Source: a virus. Taken from it: a stretch of 48,290 bases of DNA. Below are positions 17,323 through 25,824 of this stretch, one piece after another. The stretch covers positions 1 to 48,290 of IMG/VR virus record IMGVR_UViG_3300034166_000800, one strand, 5' to 3'. The position numbers and the translations under genes are program-made. Numbering within the stretch: the first letter of the stretch is position 1; each line of letters begins with the position of its first letter. Under the pieces are notes generated by a model that ran no database searches, had not been told where the DNA came from, and saw only the letters and a list, made by a program, of their open reading frames with translations.

Positions 17323-17981
17323 GTCCGCTCAAGGATTTCGCCGCTCCGATCCGTTTTGCGGGATAGGGCTTGAACGTCCTTATACCACTGAAGCGGCCTG
17401 CCACGGATTGTCTCTCGGCTGGCGGCAAACTGCGCGCCCGGCTTCCACCAAACCTTTTGCATCTCCACTTGGCCCAGTTGCTTCCAGAATTTGCCACAAA
17501 ACTCGGCCTCCCCGGCAATGAGTGATGGCGCGTCTGTTCTTGGAAGGGTGCAAAAGGTTACAGCGCCGAGGCTTTCGACCACCTCTTTGAAGTCGTGGCA
17601 ATGGTCGTGCGGGTGGCCCTGTAGAAAGACGGTGACCTCGGCCAGCGTGTCGTATCGCCAGATAATGTGATTTAGCCACTGCTCGGCCTCTCTCCCTTTT
17701 GGACAGTTTGCCGCGTCCTTTTCGGCGTGTGCGCTAATTTCCTTGGTCGGATCTGGCTGCCGCGAAATTTCTGCCATCTCTCGCACAAACGCCATGACGG
17801 CGCGCATTCGGTCAAGCTGGGCATAGAGGTCTTCCCCGTGGTGATGCTGACCGCGATTAGCTTTGTGTGCGCTGGCTTGCGTAGGCTCGCCGCAGCGGTA
17901 AATGGTGACCATAGGCCGCCAGTGGTCGGGCAGCCAATCAATGCGCTCGCGGTGGGCTGCGATAACGATTTCTTTTTGCAT
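17292..17981 (-). CDS. DUF3431 family protein, possible glycosyltransferase
   Basis: 229 residues from ATG 17981, one base after the TAA of the upstream gene; a longer open frame to 18047 overlaps that gene. Features: VIAAHRERIDWL at 6-17, GREAEQWLNHIIWRYD at 96-111, and VTVFLQGHPHDH at 116-127, the FLQGxPxDH motif typical of DUF3431. That family is linked to glycosyltransferase-like proteins in bacteria and fungi but has no proven reaction. Translational coupling to the 340-residue glycosyltransferase gene suggests they act together. Confidence 0.7.
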   Translation of the reverse strand: MQKEIVIAAHRERIDWLPDHWRPMVTIYRCGEPTQASAHKANRGQHHHGEDLYAQLDRMRAVMAFVREMAEISRQPDPTKEISAHAEKDAANCPKGREAEQWLNHIIWRYDTLAEVTVFLQGHPHDHCHDFKEVVESLGAVTFCTLPRTDAPSLIAGEAEFCGKFWKQLGQVEMQKVWWKPGAQFAASRETIRGRPLQWYKDVQALSRKTDRSGEILERTWWNILGCPC

Positions 17982-17982
17982 A

Positions 17983-19005
17983 TTAGCAGGGCATCCAAGT
18001 CTGCTGCCGCTGCCGAAGGTGGCCCCGATATTCCTCTTCGGTTTCATGGTAGGCCCGATGGTGGACTACCTCCCCCTTGGCGTCCCTTTTTACATGGTCC
18101 GCCGCCGTGTGCGGGATGGCCGCAATGCGGAGCCCGTTGGGGTTCCACCTGTGCCAGCAAAGGAAAAGATCCTGAGTCCCCTGCCCCGCATAGCCTTCAA
18201 AGGTCGCCAAGGCCAAGGCTCGCGCCGACATAAGCGTGCAACCGAGGCCGCACCAATCGCTCGGGACGATGGCCCCCCTGCCAATTCCAGGATAAGCGAA
18301 GTCCATCCATCCCCTGCGCCTCCAGCCGTGCTTGCCGCTCACCTCAAACACGTTGCCGTCTGGCGGGCATTTCTTCACCCGCTCGGCCAGCCGCCCTAGC
18401 CGCTTGCTCTCTTTTTCTCCGATAACTTTGTCTTGGCAGTCCTTCAGCCGGGCGCGGCAGGCTTCCAAGGCGCGGACTAGGCGCGGCGGGAGCTTGCGCT
18501 CTTTTTCGGTAAAGTCTTCAGCAATGGGATTCTGCGGCGTGCCGTTGCCTCCCAAGAACAGGCCGTTGGGGTAAGTGACCGCTGCCACATGATAGTAGGG
18601 CGACCCGTCTTCAGTCGGCATCTGCAAAGCCCACTCGGCCACGCGCAGGGCATCCGGCGGGACAAGGTTATCGGCCTCCACGCTCCACAAGGCCGTGGCG
18701 CGGATCTTTCTGGCAGCGGCAAAGGCAGCGCCCTGCAAGGCGGCAATCCGCATTTGCGCTGGCTCCTTGTAGTCCTTGCCCTCCACCCCGCCGTCCTCCA
18801 TTGGCAACTGCACGGCCTGTATGCGCCAGCCCTCGGGCAATTCGACCTTGGCCGCTTCTACCGCAGCCTTGGCCTCGTCGCTCTGGTCAGTAGCCAGGAT
18901 AAAGTGAGCCTCGGCGTGGTGGCCAGCGGCGGCGGCGATGCGCCTCAAGAACTGGGGCCAACAGTGGAAATACGAACGGGTTGCGTAGGTTGCGATGGCT
19001 AACAC
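17983..19005 (-). CDS. Glycosyltransferase-like protein (GT-A type fold)
   Basis: 340 residues, GTG start at 19005. The N-terminal MLAIATYATRSYFHCWPQFL and the acidic ALWSVEADNLVPPDAL at 106-120 fit a GT-A nucleotide-sugar-binding domain in which EAD takes the place of the usual DxD. A basic helical insertion (~175-225) is followed by GWMDFAYPGIGRGAIVPSDW and GTQDLFLCWHRWNPNGLR, similar to the acceptor-side half of such enzymes. It lies 18 bp after a gene for a Ser/Thr-rich protein, its most obvious candidate substrate. Family number and sugar cannot be read from sequence. Confidence 0.65.
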   Translation of the reverse strand: MLAIATYATRSYFHCWPQFLRRIAAAAGHHAEAHFILATDQSDEAKAAVEAAKVELPEGWRIQAVQLPMEDGGVEGKDYKEPAQMRIAALQGAAFAAARKIRATALWSVEADNLVPPDALRVAEWALQMPTEDGSPYYHVAAVTYPNGLFLGGNGTPQNPIAEDFTEKERKLPPRLVRALEACRARLKDCQDKVIGEKESKRLGRLAERVKKCPPDGNVFEVSGKHGWRRRGWMDFAYPGIGRGAIVPSDWCGLGCTLMSARALALATFEGYAGQGTQDLFLCWHRWNPNGLRIAAIPHTAADHVKRDAKGEVVHHRAYHETEEEYRGHLRQRQQTWMPC

Positions 19006-19023
19006 TCGCGGGCGGGCGGCGTG

Positions 19024-20853
19024 TCAAGCGTTGGGCGGCATGGTCGGCGGCAGCGCCGTGCTGTTTCGCGCCTCGGTCCAGTAGCCAAATGAGGGACGAG
19101 TTTCAACATCTTGGCCCAACGGCGGCCCAAAGCCTTGGATGGGAAAAAACGAAGAAAGCGGCAAACTGCTGGAAAATGTCGTGGCCCCACGCCGAAAGGA
19201 TGATGTTTCGCCGCCGATGCGGTTGCGGTAAGCGCCATCTATGCCAGCCACGTTGGCAAAGGTTTCGCCCGATGCCGGTGATCCGCCCCACACACCGATA
19301 GGGCCGCTGGACATTGTGGTCGTGGTTGATGCTCCAGCCACTTGAAGAATGGCGCTGGACGTGATCGTGGCCGGCTGCCCAGAAATTAGGGTGGACTTGG
19401 TAAAGGTCACGCTGTCGCTGTTGTAGGTTGCAACCGTTGCAGTGGTCGGCATGACCGTGGTCAAAGGCGAGCGGGCCTGTTGCGCGTAGGTCACATCAGT
19501 GATCGTGTCCGATGCATTTAGCTCAAACCAATAGCCGCTGGCCGTTCCGATCTTGGCTGCCTTTGGGACAAACTTGGATTGCGACAGGGGGCCACCGATG
19601 GTTAGCCCACAAATGGGCGGCTGCGGCAGATATGTGTTTTGATCTATGGTTTTGCCGCTGGTGTATCCGCCCTTTGATTCAAAAAAACTTTCGGCGGTGT
19701 CACCGGGAACGTCTGAATAAGTAGTTTGGCCGGAAACTGTATAGGAACTTGAGCTTTGAGATGCCTCACACAAAGCAATCGGCGCGGTGGTCGTCAGCGA
19801 GTAGGCCGTTGTCGTTGGGCGTGGCGCGTCCCAAGTTAGCAGGGAGCCACTGTAAAATGTGCCAGGAGTTGCATTATCCGACACGGTGGCCAAACTCAAG
19901 ACGCGGGTGGTCGCATCCGTGGCCTCCACGTTGCTTGCATCGCTGTAAAAGAGGGTCACGCCAAACGATGCCGTGCTTGATATTGCGATGGTTGGCGTAA
20001 AAGTCAGCGTTTCGTTAGGCAAATCTCCAAGAAGCACAGAGGTGCTAATGGTGCTAGTGGCCGCAGTTGTTGTGTATTGGCTCTGGTATGTGCTGTCTGC
20101 GTAACTGTAGCTGTGCGATGAATTGCCCGCCACCCCGGTTGAGCTTTGGCTAGTGCTGGCAGTGACCTTTGGCAATGCCGTTAAGACCACCAGTGGCGAG
20201 ATGGTTAGCCGGGTAGTTGATGTGGCGCGGCTGGTGGCGGCAGTTATTCCGCTCCACTCGGTGATTGAACTGTAATACCAAATGACCTCGGAAGCGGCCG
20301 CTTGCAGAATTGTGTCGGCCAGCCCTCCGTAAAGAACTGTTCCGCTTTCGGTTGTGGCATCAACTGTGACAGTCCCTGTTTGCGCGCTTGTCGTGTTTTC
20401 GGTTGTCCCTGTTGAAACTGTAAAAAAACTGCTGCCGCTATAAGACCATCCCGAGCCAGTGGTGGCCGTGGTAAGACTAACCGCAAATGTGTATTCGTAG
20501 GTTTCGGTAGTGCTGGTTTGTGCAACGTAAGAAAACAAAGAGGATGTGCTTATTCCGCTTGAGGAGGTGGCGAAGGATTCTGAAGAAGATGTCGGGTCGT
20601 AGAATGGCGAGTCGCTTGTTCCAGCTGTTGAGTAGCTAGAGAAAAAGCTAAAGTAAGTCGTGGACCCAGTTGCGCCGTGGCTTGTGTAAGAAATTCCGCT
20701 TGTTGTCGTGGTTCCAGACGCACGAAAACTAGCAGTAAATCCATTTGCCGTTATGGTTCGCCCCTCGCCCGCAGTGCTGCTGGCTGAGTCGCCAGCCGTC
20801 TCCTCGGTGTAGCCGGTCAGCACTTTTGCCCGTGGGATTGTCCAGGCGATCAT
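19024..20853 (-). CDS. Extremely Ser/Thr-rich tail protein, possible O-glycosylation target
   Basis: 609 residues; about 40 of the first 100 are Ser or Thr, and the bias runs to ~residue 420. Low-complexity stretches such as TTTTSGISYTSHGATGSTTY alternate with beta-like segments. Only the last ~190 residues (from TYLPQPPICGLTIGGPLSQS) look like a normal domain. No signal peptide. ATGA overlap with the upstream tail gene, so it is part of the late tail operon; likely a tail tip, fibre or decoration protein. Its downstream neighbours encode a glycosyltransferase, a DUF3431 protein and a sugar-epimerase-like cupin. Confidence 0.6.
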   Translation of the reverse strand: MIAWTIPRAKVLTGYTEETAGDSASSTAGEGRTITANGFTASFRASGTTTTSGISYTSHGATGSTTYFSFFSSYSTAGTSDSPFYDPTSSSESFATSSSGISTSSLFSYVAQTSTTETYEYTFAVSLTTATTGSGWSYSGSSFFTVSTGTTENTTSAQTGTVTVDATTESGTVLYGGLADTILQAAASEVIWYYSSITEWSGITAATSRATSTTRLTISPLVVLTALPKVTASTSQSSTGVAGNSSHSYSYADSTYQSQYTTTAATSTISTSVLLGDLPNETLTFTPTIAISSTASFGVTLFYSDASNVEATDATTRVLSLATVSDNATPGTFYSGSLLTWDAPRPTTTAYSLTTTAPIALCEASQSSSSYTVSGQTTYSDVPGDTAESFFESKGGYTSGKTIDQNTYLPQPPICGLTIGGPLSQSKFVPKAAKIGTASGYWFELNASDTITDVTYAQQARSPLTTVMPTTATVATYNSDSVTFTKSTLISGQPATITSSAILQVAGASTTTTMSSGPIGVWGGSPASGETFANVAGIDGAYRNRIGGETSSFRRGATTFSSSLPLSSFFPIQGFGPPLGQDVETRPSFGYWTEARNSTALPPTMPPNA

Positions 20854-21476
20854 GGCCCGAGCAGATAATAGATGTCGTAGGGCGACTCGCCCGGGGCCGC
20901 CACGGGGTCGGCGCTGGTCACTAGCCAGGTGCGGGTCGGCAGGACAATTTGCCCCGCCCCAATCACCCGATAAACTTGGCCCTCGGAGAACAGGCCAAAC
21001 AGATATTCCACCGATGCGGCAATGCCAAACTCCACCGGCTCCTGCAATGTGGGCGGTGTCTGATCGATCTCAATAGTCACGCCAGTAATGGCCTCGCCGT
21101 CCGTGGCAATCACGGCCTTGGCGTAAAACAAGCCTGTGGCTGCGCACTCCTCCTCGATGTCCCAGTTGGTTGGCAGGATGCCATTGAGCGTGCCGGGGCG
21201 AACGCGCACTAGGTAGGGCGGGTTCGGGTTCTCGGGGTCGGCGTCGGGGTCGACGCGGGCCTGCAAGTCCCAAGGTTGGATGGTAGCGGGCGTGCCTCCT
21301 CCGCTTTGCGGTGCAACCACGATCTCTGTCCCGCCAGGCAACTTCTTAAAAGTGCCGTTGACCACCCGGGTGATGCGTAGGCTTTCCAACTCCCGCAGGA
21401 TACGGTTGAGCGTGTCGGAACTAAGCTGGCGATCCAGCGGTTGCCGTGGGCGAAACTCGCGGATGCCGTGTTGCAT
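20850..21476 (-). CDS. Minor tail protein (208 aa)
   Basis: Starts MQHGIREFRPRQPLDRQLSS at 21476, two bases after the TAA of the previous gene; an upstream in-frame start at 21551 would run into that gene. The N-terminal half is charged and helical (RILRELESLRITRV); the C-terminal half is beta-rich. The size, and its place two genes after the tape measure, fit a distal-tail or baseplate protein of a siphovirus. No diagnostic motif. Confidence 0.55.
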   Translation of the reverse strand: MQHGIREFRPRQPLDRQLSSDTLNRILRELESLRITRVVNGTFKKLPGGTEIVVAPQSGGGTPATIQPWDLQARVDPDADPENPNPPYLVRVRPGTLNGILPTNWDIEEECAATGLFYAKAVIATDGEAITGVTIEIDQTPPTLQEPVEFGIAASVEYLFGLFSEGQVYRVIGAGQIVLPTRTWLVTSADPVAAPGESPYDIYYLLGP

Positions 21477-21478
21477 GG

Positions 21479-22168
21479 TTATTCGTAGATGGCAAAGTCG
21501 GCATTCCAACCACGCGGGCCGCTGGCCAACCATTCGCGGGTGACGCGCCAAAAACTTGTATCGGTGTCCGGTTCGTAAATCTTGTTGGCGCGCAAACTGA
21601 TTTGCAGCCAGTTGCTGCCTTCGCGCAAAGACGGCGCATCGGTGGGCGGGCGATCAACCGAGCAAAGCTCGTTAAGGTTGGGTTTTACAGTTTCGTCAAA
21701 AGTCTCGGAATAAGTGACGCCGCTCGGTGTGTAGTAATGCGTCACGCCTTTTAGCATGAGAGCATAAAGATTTTGCGCTGCGGTCAAATTGAGCCCGGTG
21801 CCGCTAAAAGATGGCGCGCTGCCGCTGCCCAATGATGCCTTAATTGCGGCAAGATCGGAATCGGTCACCGTGCCAAAGCCCTGCTCTCCGTTAAACTTGG
21901 GATGCGTCTCGATGGGCTCTTGCGCGGCCTGCCCGTTGATCTGGATTTGCGCGTCACCTGGCGCACTGCCGCTCGACTCGTAGGTGAAGACGTAATCGCG
22001 GCCCCCGTCAGGACGGTTGGTAAATTCGGAGGAAACCAAACGCATCCCGACTGGCGTGGTTGGCTTGGTTGCCACCGTGTCGTCTGTGACACTGACAGGA
22101 ATTGAAACAATCTTGCGCCCCTCGGGCGTAATGGTGGTGCGAGAACCGGCTGTTTGGAATGAAGGCAT
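21479..22168 (-). CDS. Minor tail protein (229 aa)
   Basis: Starts MPSFQTAGSRTTITPEGRKI and lies immediately after the tape measure gene, where siphoviruses encode distal-tail components. It is beta-rich in the first half (RDYVFTYESSGSAP) and has a C-terminal segment with several Trp (NWLQISLRANKIYEP, FWRVTREWLASG). No family recognised with certainty. Confidence 0.55.
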   Translation of the reverse strand: MPSFQTAGSRTTITPEGRKIVSIPVSVTDDTVATKPTTPVGMRLVSSEFTNRPDGGRDYVFTYESSGSAPGDAQIQINGQAAQEPIETHPKFNGEQGFGTVTDSDLAAIKASLGSGSAPSFSGTGLNLTAAQNLYALMLKGVTHYYTPSGVTYSETFDETVKPNLNELCSVDRPPTDAPSLREGSNWLQISLRANKIYEPDTDTSFWRVTREWLASGPRGWNADFAIYE

Positions 22169-22172
22169 AAGA

Positions 22173-23789
22173 TTAAGCGGGCATCAGCGAACCGTTGCCG
22201 TTGCGGATGTAGTTGATTCCCTCGGCAATGGCGGCAAGGTAGTTGTTCGATTTCTTTTGCTCGCGGACAGCTTCAGCCGCCGGGTTGGCCGCGTCGGAGA
22301 ACCGAGCAAAAGCCGCGCCCCCACCTACGCTTTGCAGGCTTTGGGCGATAACGCCGGCACTGCTTTTGCCCCCTGCTGCGCTTTCCATGTCTTCCATTAG
22401 CGGAGTCTGGGTTTTGGTGGTCCCAAACTTTGCGCGGACGGTTTGGCGGTTGGCCTCCATTTGCGCGGTGATGTCGTTTACTAAGGCGTCTCTGGCAGCT
22501 TGAAATTTACCTGTGTCAATCTGGCTTGCCCCTTGCATTGCCTCATCAGCGGCAGCAATAGCACTGGTAAAACTTTGCAAAGCCTGTTCGCGCAACTGAT
22601 CAATTGGTCCTTTTAGGTTGGCTGCGGCGGCGTTTTGTAGACCTAACTGTGCTTCACCGGCTGCGTCTGCTGCCCCGATGATGCTATTTAGTGGCGAATC
22701 AAGGACTCCAGCAAGTGCTGGTATTTCTCGCAAAGCGCCCAACAAGTCAGCAACAGACATTGCAATGGCTCGGCCAAAGCTCAATGCCGCAGCAAGAAGG
22801 GCTTGTCCAAGCCCGGCCCAAAATGCCGGCTGCGTAACTACCTGCATGACTTTTAGAAAGTCTGCTGGTATGTCGATAAATCTTTGGACAAGAAATGCGG
22901 TGATGCCAATAAACCCCTTGTAAATTGCGTTGAGCAACTCTCCTGCCGACAGCTTGAATTGGGCGCTTAACAAATTCCCCAAATTCCCCGAGGTAATCAC
23001 CGTCAGGCCAAAGGCAATCGCATTGCCCAGGTCTTGCCCAAGGCCAGACAGGTCGATGCCGTCTGCGGCCTCAAGAAGGGGCATAAGCGCAGGGACCAAA
23101 GTGTCGGCCACCCCGACAAAGAATCCCTGCATCTTGGTGGCCACGCTGCCGAGGATGTCGGATGCCTGGTCAAACAGATTGGCGTTGCGGGTCAGGATGT
23201 CGGCCTGATCGCCCACGCTGCGGGCAGCCTCGGCCATTGCCCCCGAGTTGGCAAAAAGGGTGAGCATCTCGCCGCCAGACTTGCCAAAGATCTGCATGGC
23301 AGCGGCAGCCCGGCCTGCTGGATCGGAAATGGAATTGATGGCTTGCCCGATTGCCGCAAATTGCGATGAGGCGTCCATGCCGCGCAGCCCATCCACCGAG
23401 ATGCCAAGCATCTTAAATGCTTCAGCCGCCGGCCCCGTGCCGTCGCCCGCTTCAACCAGGGCGCGCTGCATTTTGTTGATTGATGGTCCCACCTTCTCGG
23501 CGGATAGCCCGTTGCGGGCAAAGGCTTCTTGCAGGATGCGAAGCTCGCCTGCGGCCACGCCTGTGCGGCTAGAAAGGTCTGAGAGAGCCCCAGCGAGGTC
23601 GAGCGCGCCCTTGATGCCAACGGCAAGGCCAGCGGCTGCGGCTGCGGCAGCGGCAAAGCCAGCGGCCACCCCGCCTAATACGGCAGGCCCGGCAGCGGCC
23701 TTGAATTTGGCCATGCCGTTTTCTGCGGATTTGATCCCTCGGTTAAATCCCGAGGTGTCGAGAGTCAGCTTGGTTGATACCGTGGCCAT
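22173..23789 (-). CDS. Tail tape measure protein
   Basis: 538 residues. Opens with KLTLDTSGFNRGIKSAENGM, a typical tape measure start, followed by a very hydrophobic Ala/Gly stretch (~34-58) and long helical Ala/Gln-rich segments. A further hydrophobic region spans ~290-370. It is placed directly after the tail chaperone frameshift pair and the 212-residue gene, as in lambda-type phages. Tape measures scale with tail length, so 538 residues predict a fairly short siphovirus tail. Strong call from composition, N-terminus and gene order. Confidence 0.85.
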   Translation of the reverse strand: MATVSTKLTLDTSGFNRGIKSAENGMAKFKAAAGPAVLGGVAAGFAAAAAAAAGLAVGIKGALDLAGALSDLSSRTGVAAGELRILQEAFARNGLSAEKVGPSINKMQRALVEAGDGTGPAAEAFKMLGISVDGLRGMDASSQFAAIGQAINSISDPAGRAAAAMQIFGKSGGEMLTLFANSGAMAEAARSVGDQADILTRNANLFDQASDILGSVATKMQGFFVGVADTLVPALMPLLEAADGIDLSGLGQDLGNAIAFGLTVITSGNLGNLLSAQFKLSAGELLNAIYKGFIGITAFLVQRFIDIPADFLKVMQVVTQPAFWAGLGQALLAAALSFGRAIAMSVADLLGALREIPALAGVLDSPLNSIIGAADAAGEAQLGLQNAAAANLKGPIDQLREQALQSFTSAIAAADEAMQGASQIDTGKFQAARDALVNDITAQMEANRQTVRAKFGTTKTQTPLMEDMESAAGGKSSAGVIAQSLQSVGGGAAFARFSDAANPAAEAVREQKKSNNYLAAIAEGINYIRNGNGSLMPA

Positions 23790-23790
23790 G

Positions 23791-24429
23791 TTATTTCGCC
23801 TCCAGACCCGCCTGTTGCGCGGCTTGCTTTTGCACGAAGTCCACTCGCTTGATCATGGCCCAATAGCGTTTCCGCATTGCGGCTTTGACCCCGCGCTCTA
23901 CCCAATTCTTTTGCCCTGAGTAAACCGACTTGTTGGAAAGCTCGACCTCGATGGCGCGCCCTGTGGTCTTGATTTTGCCAAAGCCGGGACTGCTGTGGCG
24001 GGTAATCCAAGTAGGCAGCTTGGCCCCGAGGGTTGACGCGGCGTTTTTCCAGCCGGCGGCCATCTTGCCAACGCGGCCCAGCATCAGCTTGCGATAAGCC
24101 GGCAGGCCAGCGGCTTTGACCTTGGCGATGCCTTTTGGCACGCGGCCCCTACGGTTGCGCGCCGAGGTGTGAACGCGGGAAAGGTTGCGCTCGGCCTTGG
24201 CGGCCTTGGATGACTTAAAGAGTTTGGCCAAGTCATTTTTGACCGTTGTCTCGCCGCCTTTCTTGTTCATCTCAAACTTCTTGTTCGGTGGCGTGACCCC
24301 GACCAATTCGACAACGAGCAGCTTGGCCTGCTGCTTCAAATTGGCCGTGACGCTGCGCTTGCTGTTGGCTTGAAACTTGCGAAGCGCGCCCTGGAAGGCT
24401 TTATCGTCTACTTCAAAACGGGGCTTCAT
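23791..24429 (-). CDS. Basic protein before the tape measure (212 aa)
   Basis: Starts MKPRFEVDDKAFQGALRKFQ. Strongly basic, with many Lys and Arg clusters (RNRRGRVPKGIAKVKAAGLP). Its ATG overlaps the TGA of the frameshifted chaperone product (ATGA at 24426-24429). The opening resembles HK97 gp10-like tail completion proteins, which also start with a short acidic strand followed by a helix; this is a weak likeness. Role in tail assembly is likely from position. Confidence 0.6.
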   Translation of the reverse strand: MKPRFEVDDKAFQGALRKFQANSKRSVTANLKQQAKLLVVELVGVTPPNKKFEMNKKGGETTVKNDLAKLFKSSKAAKAERNLSRVHTSARNRRGRVPKGIAKVKAAGLPAYRKLMLGRVGKMAAGWKNAASTLGAKLPTWITRHSSPGFGKIKTTGRAIEVELSNKSVYSGQKNWVERGVKAAMRKRYWAMIKRVDFVQKQAAQQAGLEAK

Positions 24430-25069
24430 TCTGTCTGAAACCGCTCTGTCAAAGCCGCCATGCGCTCAAAGGCATCGTTGGTTTCCTTGGCCGGTGGCCC
24501 GGGCGGCACGGTCCAAACGTCATTGGCCCGCAGGGCGCAGTGCTGGTATTGCAAAAGGCGGGAAAGCGGAAGCTGCCAAAGGATATAGTCCTCGCTCCAT
24601 CCCGTCTCCCGCGCCAGCGTGAAAGCGAAAGTCGCAATCCACGCTGGCTCAATTAGTTTCCCGGCGGCGATTCCTGCCGCTGCCCACTGCTGGGCTTTTC
24701 GACAATCTCTACTTGGGCCGCTGCGGCCATGTCACTGACGCGCTGGATCTCAACCATGACCTCGGGCAAAATGTTCAGCGGGATAGATAGCTGGTAGCGG
24801 AGAAGCTCGTCCTCGATCTTCTGAGGGTCGCGGATGACTTGCAGGATGCGGTCAATGGGTTCGCAATGCGCCCAGAGGAAACCCGATACCTGGCGCATTT
24901 GCTCAATCTGGTCGAGCGGCTGGTCGGGTGCCTCGCCGGTGAATTGGGTCAGGCCGAGCTTCTTGCAAAGCGGCAGGCTGCCCACGGTGAATGGCCGCAG
25001 CTTAAAGTCGCCGATCTCCCGCAGGCGCGGCTCAAGAAAAGCCTCCTCGGTCAGAGCAGTTTTAGCCAT
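24426..25069 (-). CDS. Tail assembly chaperone, long form made by -1 ribosomal frameshift (gpGT-like)
   Basis: The short chaperone frame is read to GGA (24659-24661); slipping back one base on G-GGA-AAC gives GGG-AAA and then 76 more codons in the -1 frame to TGA at 24426-24428, for 214 residues in all. The extension begins LIEPAWIATFAFTLARETGW and contains SEDYILWQLPLSRLLQYQHC, a conserved-looking, Trp-containing domain that has no start codon of its own in frame and codes sensibly to the exact ATGA junction with the next gene. This matches the G-T/GT arrangement of lambda-type phages, where the T domain recruits the tail tube protein. Frameshift efficiency cannot be judged. Confidence 0.85.
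24653..25069 (-). CDS. Tail assembly chaperone, short form (lambda gpG-like)
   Basis: 138 residues, starting MAKTALTEEAFLEPRLREIG, with a compact helical body (LPLCKKLGLTQFTG, RQVSGFLWAHCEPIDRILQV) and a flexible Ser/Gln/Pro-rich tail that ends GQRQESPPGN. Position two genes upstream of the tape measure is where phages encode G/GT-type chaperones that coat the tape measure during tail assembly. The gene stops at TAA directly behind a slippery heptamer, so this is the main product and a longer form is made by frameshifting. Confidence 0.8.
   Translation of the reverse strand: MAKTALTEEAFLEPRLREIGDFKLRPFTVGSLPLCKKLGLTQFTGEAPDQPLDQIEQMRQVSGFLWAHCEPIDRILQVIRDPQKIEDELLRYQLSIPLNILPEVMVEIQRVSDMAAAAQVEIVEKPSSGQRQESPPGN
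24656..24662 (-). promoter_or_regulatory. Programmed -1 frameshift site GGGAAAC
   Basis: On the minus strand the zero-frame codons are CCG-GGA-AAC-TAA, so G GGA AAC fits the canonical X XXY YYZ pattern and lambda's GGGAAAG is one base different. The stop codon follows the heptamer immediately, which pauses the ribosome and ends the short product there. Confidence 0.85.
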
Positions 25070-25494
25070 TTTGCTTTCTCCGTCTCGGTGGCGTCGGGGC
25101 GGATCTTCAAGACTCGCTGGCCCTTACGCATTAGGATCATTGGCTTGTTGGCGCGGAAGTGCTCCCGCCACAGGCTCGCGTTTTCGTGGTAGTGGCGAAG
25201 GTTGGCGATGGGTGAATCGGCGTGCGCTTCGCACCACTTCAAGTCCATGAAGCGGGTGATGAAGTCTTTGAGGGCCACGTTCTCGCCGGCAATGTTGGCC
25301 GTGCTCAAATCATTGAAGACCCAAAGGGTTTCGCGCTGGGCGCTTTCTTTGGTTTCCTCAACGTAGTCCTCAAAATTTTTGGCCTCGTTCTTGTCGATTA
25401 GCTGATAGCCGAAGGTGAGCGCGGCCACGGCAGACGCAGTCTCAAGGCTTGTGAGCGGGTTGTCGGCCCGCGATTTAACCACTCTTATTTGCAT
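25051..25494 (-). CDS. Hypothetical tail protein (147 aa)
   Basis: Starts MQIRVVKSRADNPLTSLETA; mostly helical and charged, with several Trp in the last third (DLKWCEAHADSP, ASLWREHF). It overlaps the chaperone start by 19 bp and lies between the tube-like proteins and the chaperone, so a tail-assembly role is likely. No known domain seen. Confidence 0.6.
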   Translation of the reverse strand: MQIRVVKSRADNPLTSLETASAVAALTFGYQLIDKNEAKNFEDYVEETKESAQRETLWVFNDLSTANIAGENVALKDFITRFMDLKWCEAHADSPIANLRHYHENASLWREHFRANKPMILMRKGQRVLKIRPDATETEKAKWLKLL

Positions 25495-25500
25495 GAATGC

Positions 25501-25821
25501 TTACGAAGCGCCTGGGAAGTTCCGCATCGTGAACGACCAATCTGCGTAGTCCTCGTTGCGCTCAGTCTGGGAAATGTTCGTGATGATCGAGACGCCACCC
25601 GAGACGCCGGTGATGCTCGCCGTGCCGCCAAGGGTAAGGGCGGGAAGGTCGCCGCGCCCAGAGACTGAAACTTCAAAGGTCGGGTCGAAGGCTTTCCCCT
25701 GCCCGTAGGTGCCGTCTTTCTCGGCAATGTGAAGCTCTTCAACGGTCTTTGTGATCTCAACGCTCTGCGTGAGGGTGTCCGAATAGGCGGTGACGCCAAT
25801 GTCTGTAACGGTGGAGGGCAT
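25501..25821 (-). CDS. Tail tube-like protein A (106 aa)
   Basis: Starts MPSTVTDIGVTAYSDTLTQS. Compact beta-rich protein with strand-turn patterns (FEVSVSGRGDLPALTLGGTA). It shares its opening (MPS-x-x-x-I/T, then VEIxxxxE/D) and general plan with the next gene, so the two look like an old duplication. Two small paralogous beta proteins between the tail terminator and the chaperone are good candidates for tail tube subunits or a tube plus a decoration protein. Confidence 0.55.
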   Translation of the reverse strand: MPSTVTDIGVTAYSDTLTQSVEITKTVEELHIAEKDGTYGQGKAFDPTFEVSVSGRGDLPALTLGGTASITGVSGGVSIITNISQTERNEDYADWSFTMRNFPGAS

Positions 25822-25824
25822 GGC

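Noticed and set aside
24449-24652. 67-codon TTG-start frame after the short chaperone gene
   Set aside because: Arg/Ser/Cys-rich, no homology-like pattern. The -1 frame over the same bases is clearly the chaperone extension.
24707-24716. GAAAAGC as an alternative slippery site
   Set aside because: It does not fit X XXY YYZ in the zero frame; the P-site tRNA could not re-pair after slipping. GGGAAAC fits in full.
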